Source: Kingdonia uniflora (Eukaryota; Streptophyta; Magnoliopsida; Ranunculales; Circaeasteraceae). From it: 64,000 bases of DNA. This document shows positions 48,174-60,371 of this stretch, piece by piece. The translations under genes and the position numbers were made by a program. How positions within the stretch are numbered: the stretch's first letter is position 1; each line of letters opens with the position of its first letter. The DNA is taken from the NCBI GenBank assembly GCA_014058105.1, contig JACGCM010002205.1, forward strand, positions 310,001 to 374,000, written 5' to 3'. The notes beneath the pieces were generated by a model that was not told the origin of the DNA, ran no database searches, and worked only from the letters and a program-made list of their open reading frames with translations.

Positions 48174-49700
48174 ATGGTTCCCCAATTATACGCCATGGAT
48201 TCCCAAATCAAAGCTCAAGACCTAGCTACAATTATTCTCTCCTCTTCCACTCCTCCAACAATCTTATCCTCTTGTTCTACAATCGAAACATTCTTGACTA
48301 AACATACAAAGGATCAAAATTGATCGTTCTTCTTGATTGCGCTTCTCACTTTTATTTGTAAGGTGTTTGGGTTTGATGATTCGTCGAGGTCTAGGGGTTG
48401 GGTAGAGGTTGGATTGATCAGATTCAAGGTTTGGGTTTGAATGATGGGGAGTTGTTATCAAGTAGGGTTTTTAACCTTCTTTCCCCAAATGGGGTTTTGT
48501 TTAATTTGATAATTAGTGTTGATCGTTATGAGTTAGTGAAGTATGTGTTTCCTATTGAGAGATTACCTAAATGGGTGAGGTTTATGTTTCAGAATGAGAG
48601 TGATTGTCACGTTTTATCTGAGTTATGTTTGTTTTTTAAAGGGAGAGTTAAGGAGGATTCGAGTAAGTGTGGGTGTTATCAGGTTCAGTTGAATGTGTTT
48701 AAGTATTATATGTTTTGGTTTGCCTATTATCCTGTTTGTAAAGGCAACAATGAGAGTTTGGATACGGGGGTGATTAGGTCGAAAAGTAGGAGATTTAAGT
48801 TTCAGAATTGGACAGTTTTAGGTGGTGGGAGTGGGCAACGTGACCCCGGGAAGAAAATTTAGTGTGGGTTGCATATGCGGCTTCTTTATGCTTATTTGCA
48901 TAATTTTGTGCCAAAGTATGGTTCTGAGGTGGCTCATCAGCCTTATCGCAGTTTACTTCTTCATTATTCGTCAAGATATGATGGTTCTGGTTTAGTTCTT
49001 GTGCAGATGGAATTTATGGTTAATACTTTTGTGAACTTTTGGTTGGATGATAATGACTTCTCCCCATTGTCTGTTAATGTCTGCCAATCATTTGGTGTGG
49101 TATTTCTTTTTAGAGCACTTTTAGGTGAGACACCATCGACGCTTGGGCTTAGGGATGTTGTGATGTTATTTGTAAAGTATCTTAATAGTGGTTTGGTAGG
49201 GCATAACAGAGGGTCTGATGGAGCTCAACATGGTGAGAATCCTCGGTGGAGGTTTTGGTTCTACTGAATTATCAGTATCTGGTATGGGCTCTTTCACTTA
49301 TTGGAATTCATTAATTCAAAGGTTGTTGTACAGATTTATAGTCAGGACGTTCTTGCTTTGTTCGATGGGAATTTCTATTAAGAATGCATATCAGTTATTC
49401 GGTATCTGGATTAGTTATATGGAACCTTGGAAGATGAGCTTACAAGATTTTTCAGATCTTGATGCACTCATTCATCGACCTAATGAGAATTTAAGAATTC
49501 AAAAGACCCAGTCCCCAAGTGACAGGGATTCCCCAAAAGACAGTTGTGAATTAGCATATGCGTATACATCTTCGTGGGAAGTCTATGTTCTCTCCAACTA
49601 TCTCTACTATAGCTCGCTAGTTATGTATTTTCTCAGATTTGCACACAAATTTCTTCATACTAATATGGAGACAATAATTCAGATGGTTTGGAAGGTATGC
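48174..49700 (+). pseudogene. SMPD4-like conserved plant protein, broken copy
   Basis: Starts MVPQLYAMDSQIKAQDLATI and continues, with two frameshifts (about 48400 and 49240) and two stops (about 48326 TGA and 48860 TAG), through RVFNLLSPNGVLFNLIISVD, YVFPIERLPKWVRFMFQ, QLNVFKYYMFWFAYYPVCKG, LHMRLLYAYLHNFVPKYGSE, HQPYRSLLLHYSSRYDGSG, FWLDDNDFSPLSVNVCQSFG and YVLSNYLYYSSLVMYFLRFA. I recall these blocks from a conserved plant family annotated as sphingomyelin phosphodiesterase 4-like, but that name rests on memory and its activity in plants is unclear. It is cut near 49700 at a possible GT donor, so the C-terminal third is missing. Confidence 0.6.
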
Positions 49701-50639
49701 CCAACTTATGACCCTTCTTAACTTAAATTTCCATGCTACTAATCGTTTATGTCAGTTCATTAATGCATATTCTAATTTGCATGTGATATCTATATACAGT
49801 CTAGCTTCCCTATCTTCTTATATATAAATACAGCTCCCTCTTTATTTACGTTATTATGGAAGCATCCAGTGGTAGACTAGATTTATATGCTAAGCAGGGA
49901 AGACCTGTTCAAGCACATCTCCAATTGACATCTATACTAATTTTTAGGGAGGCTTCTATTTTTTTTGTTTGGTAACCTTAGTGATTTGAGTTCGTAACTT
50001 ATCACCATGCTCAACTAATCCCTATAACACATGGAACCACAATAAGTTTTTGATGAAAGGTTTTCCAATCTAGTGACCTTCACGCCTTCCGTGTATACAT
50101 CCAATAATCTTTTCTTAATTTACTACTACATTTTCTTTCCCTCGAAGAGTTAGCTAGGCCTAGTTGTTCTTATATTAGGTGCCTTTTCTATACTTATCAA
50201 TCTAGAACTTCACACAAGGATATAAGCTAGGGTTGTCATTGGGAAATGAACTTATCATTTTGTTTCAGTTTTTTTTTTTTTTTTGTAAGTTTCACAGCTT
50301 TAAGAGAATATTAAACATTTGGTATTGTTTTTCTAATTCTGCACGTTACCTTCTATCCATATTCAGGCAAGATTCACCTATGTAAATCTTGGAGAACATG
50401 GAGCACCCTAGAGTTATTATCTATTTTACCTTTGGCTATTGTGGGTGGGCATGAAACCTCTCTTGTATTAAGGGGTCAAATTTTGAATGTACCGGGTACC
50501 ACGTAAGACCAGTTTTTGTGAATTTTGATCATCTGTTGCGTAATCCTTTCTCTTTGTAAATAAGTAGTTTATTATTTTACAGGTACCATTATGCATATAT
50601 GAGAGGATATACCTCAAAGGTCGTTTTAGGGTCAGCAGA

Positions 50640-51487
50640 TGCTGTATACGATGGCACCAGCTAAGAAAGCTTTAGTTTTCCTGTCAGACCTTCTAATGTC
50701 TTGAGTCATTATTTCATTGAGGTATTAATCATTCCATACTGATAAAATTATTAACTTATGTTCAATTTAAATATGTAAAAGATCTTACTGTGGTTTACGT
50801 ATATGTATCTGCTAATTGCATGTTCAGATAGAGAATGGGTTCAAAGGGAACAACTTAATTTCCTGTCATCATTGTTAATGCTTTAATATGTTAAGAATTG
50901 AGTCTTCTTGAGGCTGAGCTTTACGGCTTACCGGTTAGCAATGCCACTTTAGAAGACCAGGTTCAGGATCTTGGGAAGCCCAAGTCAAGGGAGGATGCTC
51001 TTCACTTCCTTAACGAACTTGGATGGTTATTTCAGAGGAAGAACAACCCTTCCAGGCTTGATGGCCACAACTTTTCCCATTTGCGGTTCAAATTTCTACT
51101 CACTTTTTTCTGTGGAAAGGGACATGCCTTCTTTGGCTAAAACACTCCTAGATTTGTTTTTGGAAATTAATTCAGATGAGGTGGCCTGTCAACCAAATCC
51201 GTGGGAACATTATTAGAGATTCACCTCTTGAACAGAGCTGTGATGAGGAAGTGTCGTAACATGGTTAACTTGCTCATTCAATATTCCCTTAACAGCAATA
51301 CCGATTCCTCCTGGAAGTACCTATTCTTCCCAAATCAAGCTGGACCAGGTGGCTTGACTCCTCTCCATTTAGCTGCTTGTATGAATGATTCTGAGCACAT
51401 TGTAGATGTTTTAATCAACGATCCTCAGGAGGTAATTAGATTGATAAAAGATATAGTAACCATTAGTCAAATTTATATGATTTAATA
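50640..51487 (+). pseudogene. SBP-box transcription factor C-terminal fragment (SPL1/12-like)
   Basis: A short exon-like piece (SFSFPVRPSNVLSHYFIE, near 50670-50720) and a second (IENGFKGNNLISCHH near 50828) precede the main block at 50898-51487. The main block reads ALHFLNELGWLFQRKNN, then in a shifted frame FYSLFSVERDMPSLAKTLLD, LLEIHLLNRAVMRKCRNMVN and AGPGGLTPLHLAACMNDSEH, ending at NDPQE before a possible GT donor near 51429. This is the conserved C-terminal and ankyrin-like region of large SPL proteins. The zinc-finger DNA-binding SBP domain is absent, and frames are shifted, so it is a pseudogene fragment that still keeps introns. Confidence 0.75.
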
Positions 51488-52059
51488 CGACTGTTATATT
51501 ACACATCACAATGTGCCATTTACAATTAAAATGCTTTTAAGACTTCAGAGATTGGATCTATTGTTTGTAAATTTCTATATAAATAATTTATTGCATAAAA
51601 TGGTGTGAAGAAGTAAAAACACATAGCCCTATTGTTTGTAACTTTCTATATAAATAAGTGGTTGTAGTGAGCAGTGATTGCTTCATCTCTGAATCTCTTC
51701 TTAAGAGTGCTTTGGAGTTTCAGTTCCGAGGAGTTGAAGGTTTCCCTTATAAGGTTTGTTTACGCTTACTCTATGATATGTTGCCAAATTTATGTGTTTA
51801 TAGTTGAGGATTTGACCTTCCATTCAGAATATTAACAACCAAAAAATAGAAATTTCTCTTAGTAATGATATTTCTTGATAAGGAGATGTCAATTGTTGAT
51901 CGTGATTATGGTCTCACTAATCCTCAACTAGTGTAGTGTTTTAGGTTTTCATTTTTGGTAGTTCAAGTACAAAATTTTGTATATTTAGAGTTCCAAGTTT
52001 CTTTAAAAATTGAAACTTTAAATGTTTCATTTCATTGCTAGAACACACCTTGCGGAAAG

Positions 52060-53324
52060 ATGGCATCGACTACGAAGATTGCCAATATGTACGACTTAAC
52101 GTTGGAGGAAATTTTGGGAGATCATATTCATCAAGGCTTTTATGATCTCAACATCACAACTAAATCTAACAGGAAAATTGCTCAATTTTATTTGATTGAG
52201 GAAGCTCTTCGCTTCGACAATGTTTCAGGTACCTAAGATTGCACTCTAAGTTATAAACACTAACAGAGTTACCAAAGATAGTTATAAAGTATTGGGAAAA
52301 AGGAAATTAAAGAAGAGAGGAAGAAATATAAATTAATATTTTTGGTATAATAAAATTGAGGTTGGTTTGTAGAGGATTCAGTAAAGAAACCAAAGTCTAT
52401 TGTTGATGTTGGGTGTAGGATTAGTGGCCCTACAATTTACCTAGCGAAGAAGTATGGTGCCAAATGCATAGGCATCGACATAAGCCCCTATAATGTCAAA
52501 AGGGGTATAGAGATTTCAAATGCACAAGGACTGGGAGATAACGTATACATACAACCTTATTTAAGTTATTTGGAACAAATGTTAGTTAGGTCTTGTATAT
52601 ATTTTTGGTTTCTTTGAGAAAATTTTACGTTAAAACTTGTTCAGTTGGGTCTATAACATCATATGTGGTGCCGATATGTAGATAGATTTAATTCAGTTTT
52701 TTCTAATAATTGATTTCAGGCTATGTTTCAAGTTGGAGATGCACTTCAGCTACCCTTTCCTAATGGGAAATTTGATCTTGTTTGGTCCACGGAGTGCGGA
52801 ATACACTTGCCTAATAAAACAAAGGTACCTCCACCCTTCTTTCTATAATGATCTTGTTTATTTGGTCCCGTTGTTCTGATTACTATGTAAATTTCAAGAG
52901 ATTGGAAGAAATTATTTAGTTGAGTTAGAATCCTTCCAATTATCTAGATTAAAGGATAATTAAACTCTAATAAGACATTCAGGTGGATATCATGCTTGGC
53001 ATTCACTTGTTAAGCATTTCAATTTAAAACTGAAACAGGAATTTTATCCCACTGATTTCCTGAGCAGATAGGCATAATCTTGTCGTTCATTGGTTTATTC
53101 ATATAACTTTTTTATTTATTTCTCAGGCAGTTTGTTAGCGAGTTGGAATGTGTTGTAGCCCCTGGTGCCACTATAATATTAACAAACTCGTGCCTTAGAT
53201 ATCTTTCAAATGAAGAGTCCCTGAAGCCCGATGAGGAAGAGTTCTTCTTAAAAAGTAAATCTGTCCTTCCTGAGAGGGTCTCGCGAACACAATATGATTA
53301 TATGTTCAAGTCCCACTTACTAAG
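52060..53324 (+). pseudogene. tocopherol/N-methyltransferase-like gene fragment, four exons
   Basis: Exons 52060-52228, 52373-52542, 52720-52824 and 53131-53324 have GT donors and AG acceptors and join in frame. The product starts MASTTKIANMYDLTLEEILG, has GDHIHQGFYD, then the SAM-binding strand VDVGCRISGPTIYLAKKYGA, VGDALQLPFPNGKFDLVWST and VAPGATIILTNSCLRYLSNE with SLKPDEEEFFL. It belongs to the gamma-tocopherol methyltransferase-like family of SAM-dependent enzymes. Two family positions look altered: the glycine-rich loop reads GCRISG where GCGIGG is usual, and CGIHLP replaces the typical E/S-GEHMP-type motif. The C-terminal third is not found downstream, so it is likely truncated and non-functional. 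Confidence 0.7.
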
Positions 53325-56122
53325 GTACTGCATCTCCTTTTATTTATATACTTCTATAAGTTCGGATATTATGCAAATTAGTTAAGAAATACTAATTTAG
53401 CCTCAACTGTATTATTGACTATCAACATATCACTATTTGGTTAGGACTACGTTAATTTATGAACCTGGATATTAGATATCCAAATGTTTTTACTGTCATA
53501 TAATATTCTTAATTTCACTTTCATTTTCAATTTTAGATTCACGTAAAACCATTGTCATCCATTATGCTAATATTACTTTTTGATTTCAATCTTGTATTTT
53601 CTTAAGTTGATGGGATTTGTCTTTTAGTTTGACCAAGAGTAGGGATAAAGTTTGTTTGATATATGGTGTATCTAAGAGCATCATTTCTGATGGTAAGATA
53701 GAGATTACTTAACTGTTAGGACAAAAAAATCCCTCTGTGATAAGGTTACATCATAAATTTGCCTTACAAAGCTCCAAATATTGAGCTATATAATCATATA
53801 AAACCTGTAAATAAAACTATTCGGAAAATTCTACCAAGGGAACATTCAGAAAGCTAGATAATGCGAATGCTTTTATTAGGCATGCCGCTAAATGAAATAC
53901 CTCACAACTGAAATTAGCCTTGGCTTTTATCTGTCATTCTTCTACTTTATGTCGAAAATGATGTTCTTACCACTAAACTATTGTGCCCTTATGTATAGTA
54001 TTGCAAATATGCAATGTGTTTACCTGAGAAAGGCATAGTTATGTAACTTCTTTGCTCCCCCAAGAAGGATTCACTTAGTATATGCTAGTCCTAATTATGC
54101 CACATTATTTGATTTATCAGTACTAGCAGTACCAGTTCCAACACAGCCACAATTTATTGTTCCTGCTCTTTCCTAAATTTACGCAAGGAAGTGGTTCAAA
54201 CCAAAATACCGATTGAATGATATCGAAATGATAAATCTTGAGGTATACTGCTACTCTATTCTATAATAACGGATAGTGAAATGAAGACACCCTTGACCTG
54301 TGATATACTATTTTTTCCCTATTATCTATATAATGTATTTTTTTACAAGTAATTGTTGCATTAATGTTCATTGCAGGTATCTTTAGATTGCAGCAGGACT
54401 AAGAGTAGTAGTTCTGCTACTTCAGTGGCAGGCTTTGGTTCTAGCCTTGCAATTTATCATTATCTTTGCATTCTTGCAGTAAAATTTGAGTTACCCATCC
54501 AAAAAATATTTTCGTTATCATCTTCAACATGTTAATCACAAGCTTTCTAATTGATTCCTAAATAGAGAGAAGTAAGGCACTAGCATCCCATGACGGCTCA
54601 CAGTTCCCTTTAATAGTACTGATAGTATTGTTTAAATCAGACCCTACGCAAACTTTCTGAATTTCCCATTTTAAATCAATCTTTAACCCTGCATCATTGC
54701 CTTGCATCTCATACATTGTAGCAGTCTTCTAATTGCAGCTACCAACGCAAGCAGCTAACACATTGCCATCAGAGTCTCTAAGACAATACCATAACCAGTA
54801 AGATCTCTTTAGGAGCCATCTGTGTTAGTACAGTAGACTCCAGCTTTAGGTTTCATCCATTTGCATTTAATGGGCTTAGGGATAAATTAGTTATGCTCTA
54901 GGCTCTGTCTGCCCATGGATAATCCATTTGTATGGTTGTCTATCATGATATATGAGCTTTATAAGATAGTAGTTTTCTACTAACTATGTTAATAGCTTTA
55001 TTGAGGATGGACTTTACAATGACCTTTACCCCTGTGTACAATCTCCCATTTCGTTCACTCCAGAGATAAGGAGGGAAATATAGTCGATAGAAATGATAAA
55101 ATATTTGAATTGCAGCTTTGAAAAAAGTTAATGAAGATCTATTAAATGGCTTACAATTCCTTCCTAGCTTATGAAACTTTCCTAAACTATACACTTTTCT
55201 AGTTTCTTCCTTCACCATACTAAAGTTCTTTTGGCGTGTATTTACTAAGGCATTAACTTTTATTTTATGTCGTTACAGCCTTGTTGAACAACTTGGATCC
55301 TACTTGCAATCTTTGGATGGCCAAACTTATTTGCCTTAATATTTTTTTTGAATGTAAGATGATAACTAGTAAGTACATCGTTACAGCCTTGTTGAACAAC
55401 TTGGATCCTACTTGCAATCTTTGGATGGCCAAACTTATTTGCCTTAATATTTTTTTTGAATGTAAGATGATAACTAGTAAGTACATCGATTAACTACATA
55501 GTCTTGTGTATTCCTCTAGCTTAGAATATGGGGTATGCATTTTTTTGAATTATTTCTTGATTATAGTCAAAATGCAATTTATTGCAGAGGCATTGGTGAT
55601 ACTATTAAGAACATAACAGATATGTCCATCTTATATTTAAACTGAGTACAATTCTTAAATGAGATATGTCCATCTTATATTAAAGTAAGATTCATGATTG
55701 ATGTTCATTTTTGGATTAGATATGGTATGATTGTTTTAATATTTATAATTTAATTTGCTTTCACTCTTTTCTGTATCTTTTATGCAGTTTATGGCGGAGA
55801 CGCAGTTGAAAATGGCTTCCTACAGTATTTTGGCCATTGTAAATAGATAAAAAGGGATTTGATTTTATCTTTCTTCTTTTTTGTTCAAGACCTGAATATG
55901 ATGATTATAAGATCAACTTTTATTGTATTAGAGTCCTTTCTGCAGTAAAGCTATGACTTTTATTTATTTGAAGAAATGTTAATTTCAATTTTGTAATTTA
56001 GAAAGTGTTAATGATAACGTTGATTGAATTTTGTAATTATTTTCTACCATAAATTTGTTGAGTAAATATAGCATTTGAAGATGTTATGCTACAGATAATA
56101 GATAATAATAGATAAATGCTAT
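53325..56122. other. intergenic with scattered gene-like peptides
   Basis: No full gene is supported. Short coding-like stretches at 54190-54240 (KWFKPKYRLNDIEMINLE), 55279-55337 (SLVEQLGSYLQSLDGQTYLP) and 55789-55848 (VYGGDAVENGFLQYFGHCK) follow AG dinucleotides and may be exon remnants of unidentified genes. Another is at 51672-51755 (SSDCFISESLLKSALEFQFR). The clearest structure is a perfect tandem duplication at 55271-55486. Confidence 0.35.
55271..55486. repeat. perfect tandem duplication, two copies of 108 bp
   Basis: The unit CGTTACAGCCTTGTTGAACA... runs 55271-55378 and again 55379-55486 without a visible difference. Its length is a multiple of three, so the mirrored ORFs on both strands simply repeat. 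Identity suggests it is recent. Confidence 0.95.
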
Positions 56123-56693
56123 TATAGGGACTTATCCCTCGATCTCGATCAAAGTCAAGCTCACCCAACTCGAATTACCTCCATCTCAGGCTTACACATT
56201 TTTAACACTCCAGTTAACATTTCAACCAGTCCCACGAAGTACTCAAGAACGTGGATCGAGCTAAACCCGAAAAATATTATCCAGTAAAAGACACCTGTCT
56301 CCTACAAACTCATCAGTTATTCAGTCAACCGCCACTAACCATAGTATTTGGAAAACGTACTCCAACACGATGAAGAGTAGTAGGAAAAGCCTATATAAAG
56401 GAAAGGTTCCAGAAGAGACAGGACCAGAAAAATTACACAAACTTCTTATTTACGAGATTAAGAGCATTTCTATATTTAGAGATCACTTGTAATAAAGATA
56501 TCCGCCTCAAGCAATAAATATATTTTCACAAAAATCCCCCATACGGGGTCGTGGTTTTTTTACCTGTTCAGAGGTTTTCCACGCTAAAAACACTTGTTTC
56601 CATTTCTTACTTTCCATTAGAGTATTGTTACAGGTTCATTGGTGTGATAGCTAATTCCTAATCATTTCGAGCTTATAGAATTTGGCCATTACA
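56123..56693 (+). repeat. 5' LTR of element C (571 bp)
   Basis: Starts TATAGGGACTTATCCCTCGA and ends TTTGGCCATTACA, with CCTATATAAAGG as a probable TATA box near 56391. It matches 20832-21399. Confidence 0.85.
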
Positions 56694-56712
56694 TTTGGTG
56701 CCGTCTGTGGAA
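56694..56712 (+). promoter_or_regulatory. primer-binding site of element C
   Basis: TTTGGTGCCGTCTGTGGAA directly after the LTR. The same site recurs after the LTRs of elements A (TTTGGTGTTGTCTGTGGG) and B (TTTGGCACCATCTGTAGGA). I did not assign the tRNA. Confidence 0.75.
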
Positions 56713-56766
56713 AAGATTGCATTTTTGTGATACCCTAAGGCAGTCTTTCACTACAATTTCCAATTA

Positions 56767-58620
56767 TGGTTTCTTCCAGACGACCGGCCGCAGGAACTCA
56801 GCTCAAAATTTTGTGGATCCGGGACAGCTCACAGAGTTACGGGCGAATCTCCACGCCGAGATAGAGAAACACGCCGAACTCAAACTTCTGTTAAAAAGGA
56901 TCACTAGCTCCGAGAGGAAGAACTTGATACAAAACGACAAGCTCGTTTGACAGTGCTCAAATGGCACGAAGATCAGATGATGATGATATGGACTGTACTC
57001 GAGGCTCCGTAAAATACTCAGTAAGCTCCTCCAGTTAGGGGTCGCGATCAACTTCCAGAGACCTCCCGCATTTCAGCAAGGGAAAGATTGGGACCTCGGG
57101 GAGTCGCCAGTAAAGCCATTTCCAGAATTCTACAATACGGACTGCAGTCTTCCATCCATTTGGGTGGGGGGTAGTTCAATAAGAAGTTAGTCAAGGTCAC
57201 CATATTTCCATCTGTCAGGAGGAAGACCAGTGACCTCAACATCAAGTTCTTGTACGAGATCGCTTAAGTGAAGATACAGGAACTCATCATCCCCAGCCAG
57301 CACGTCCAGCGATTCAAGCAACACGTCATTTCGTCACAAAAGAACACATGGACCAACGAATTAAGGAGTTGATCGAGGCACAAGTTCTGGGTACTACTGG
57401 CGAGACCACAAAGTTACAAGGAAGTCCGATTGCCAAAGAACTATTCGATATGGAGATACTGAAAGGTTTCCATACTCCCAAAATTTGTAAATACAAAGGT
57501 ACTTACCCGAAGGAGAATATACAGCAATACCGTGATTCATTGGGGTTGTACTCTAATCTTAGCCACATCTACTGCCGTCTGTTCGCCACAAGTCTACAGG
57601 AGGAACCATTCCAATGTTCCATTTTCTCCCTGAGGAATCTATCTACACATTTGATTAGCGGCAGAAGTAGTTCATCAAGACATATTCTAACAATAGGGAC
57701 AAAGAGAAGAACTTCTATTCACTTATCGGTCTTAAGCAATCACTTGGAGGAAAGCCTGAAGACTTCTTAAAGAAATTCCTAGAGCTCACAAAAAAAGTGG
57801 ATAGCCTCGACAAAAAGATAGTTGTGACCACTTTCACCAATGCTCTCCGAGTCGAATGCAAGGCAAAAGAATACCTCTTCCTTAACAAACCTGATACATT
57901 AGTGGAGATGATCACCAAAGTCAACAACTATGTCGACATGGAGAGGATGATGTCTGAGCGACAAAAGTCTACTAAATCTGTCCACTCCACCAAAGTTCCG
58001 TCTACAGATCAAACCAGCAAACCTAAGGAGGAACAGGGAGATCAGAAATGCATCAAGGGGAACACTGGGTACTCTTGGTAAACCGGCCCACAAAACTGAA
58101 CCATCCTCCCAAAGATGAACGTCCGAATCTCCACAACTTTTTCACGGTTATTAAAGGACCTACTCTACCGCGTCTCTCAACCACTAAAGCCCATCGAGAA
58201 TCAACCATTTGGCCTACATCATAAGGTAAATCATCATACTACTGATAATTGCTATACTTTACAGCGGTTGCTCGAGTACATTTTCAAGGAGGGGCGGATG
58301 CTTGAATACATTGCTGACCTGAAGTCATACTAAGATGGCAACTATAAGAAGCAACTCAAAGTTGTTCAGGTCAATGATAAAGCCAAGGAGAAGCATATCT
58401 ACTATTTGCACCTCAGCAACATGATTGAAATCAAGCAGATCTCCAATTCCAGCCGATCAAAATGCCAGAGGCTTTCAGAATGCTGGGATCTTACACCTCA
58501 AGATAAAGAAGCCAAGCTTCTTCCTGAGTCGAGTAATGGTCGACTCGAAATTTCTTTCAAAGATTGTGATACTAGCCACGTTAAATTTCCACATCATGAT
58601 GCATTAGTCATAATGCTCAG
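56767..58620 (+). pseudogene. element C gag, broken
   Basis: The N-terminal part has AELKLLLKRITSSERKNLI near 56872, then MDQRIKELIEAQVLGTTGET at 57348 and GTYPKENIQQYRDSLGLYSN. The gag core continues out of frame to DSLDKKIVVTTFTNALRVEC and KPDTLVEMITKVNNYVDMER (57797-58081). The Cys-His-like block FGLHHKVNHHTTDNCYTLQR is at 58205. Several frameshifts and stops separate these parts. Confidence 0.8.
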
Positions 58621-58629
58621 GATAAAATA

Positions 58630-60371
58630 GTTTGTCATGTACACAATGATGATCGATACTGGGACTGGTATTGAAATTTATTTTTAGAGTACGATCGACC
58701 AGATGGGCTTGGCCGACCAAGTTATTCAGAGCGACACCGACATCAGTGGATTCAATGGCTCTAGGGAGGAACGAGTAGGCAAGATCATCTTACCTATTAC
58801 CGCATGATCAACCACTATCGACATCATTTTTTATGTCATCAATGCCAAATCTCGCTATCTTGAGATTATGGGCCGCTGCTGGATATACAATATGGAAGCA
58901 ATCGCTTCCACCTATCATCAAGTACTCCGATTCAAGCACGACAATGGTATTTATGAGATCAGAGGTAGTCAAAAACTCTCTCGAGCTTATGAAAATACTG
59001 TCTCTGCCATCCGAGATACTTTAGATAGATTGGCCGCATAGCAATTACAGAAAGTTGATCACCTAAATGATCAACCACCTACAGAGGAGCCCACGGAATA
59101 TGCCAACATTGATGGACCTAGCAGAGTTATGTTCATCAGAACCAAGCTGGTTCAGGATGAGAAAGATGCTCTCATTTAGTTTTTGTAACTCAATCGAGAT
59201 GTTTTTGCATGGTCTTTCAAAGAAATGCCCGGAGTCGATCCGGCCATAGCCTGCCACAAGTTAGCCATAAATATCAACACCACAACAGTCAAGCAGAAAC
59301 AATGACGACTTTCACCTCGTCTCCGAGATGAAGTAAACAGCGAGATCGAGAAATTGATCAAAGTGGGATTCATTTGAGAAGACAAGTATCCGGACTGGAT
59401 ATTCAACATTGTCGTTGTCCCAAAGAAGAACAGAAAAGTTCAAGTTTGCGTAGATTTTACAGATCTGAATAAAAATACTCCAAATGACAGTTTCCTTCTT
59501 CCCAAAATTCATCAGATCCTCAATTCCATAGCAGGCCATGATCTCCTATCTATGATGAACGCTGCTTCTGGGTAAAATCAAATTCTACTTTTGGAAGAAG
59601 ATCAAGAGAAAACAACGTTTATCACCGAAAGAAGCCTTTATTGTTACAAAGTCATCCCCTTCGGGCTCAAGAACGCAGGTGCCACATATTAACGATTGAT
59701 GACTGCTTTGTTCAAAGCACACCTAGGGAGAATCGTTGAAGTCAACATCGATAATCTCTTGTGCAAAAGCGTACAGTCAAATGATCACATCTGAAATCTC
59801 AACACTATATTTAACATCCTTCGATCTTACAGAATGCGTCTTAATCCTGATAAATGTCAATTCGGGCTACATTCTGGCCACTTTCTAGCCCACCTCATAA
59901 GCAAGAAAGGGATTGAGGCTGATCTAGATCAAATTCGGGCTCTCCTTGACATGCCTTCTCCAAAGACAATAAAAGACGTTTAAAAACTCTCTGGCAAGAT
60001 TCCTGCAATCAACCGTTCTGTCTCTAAATCTTCAGACCGCTGCCGTTGGCTATTCCTATTACTCTGTAAATGTACCAAAACGAGGAAAGGTTCAGCCAAC
60101 TGCAGAAGTCACATAGACACCAGAATGCGAAGCAACTTTTTAGGGTCTCAAAATCTATTTGGGGAAGTATCCCATAAAGAGCACCCCGGTAGGTAATGAG
60201 GAACTGATAATCTACCTAGCAGTCACAGATACTTCTCTCACCTCAGTTCTTATTTGCCTGGAAGGGAAAATAGAAAAACCTGTCTTCTTCATCAGTAAAA
60301 CTCTCACACAAGTGTTAAGAAGGTACTCTAAAATTGAGAAACTTTTTCTCACCCTTGTTTACACTTTGTAG
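58630..60371 (+). pseudogene. element C protease, RT and RNase H, broken
   Basis: Protease reads YTMMIDTGTGIEIYF with the DTG triplet intact (58637-58680) and a tail VLRFKHDNGIYEIRGSQKLS. RT contains EIEKLIKVGFI, VVVPKKNRKVQVCVDFTDLN, EDQEKTTFITERSLYCYKVI and GRIVEVNIDNLLCKSVQSND, where YxDD has become NIDN. RNase H begins about 60160 (IIYLAVTDTSLTSVLICLEG) and includes VFFISKTLTQVLRRYSKIEK. Stops such as TAG at 60369 interrupt it. Confidence 0.85.
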
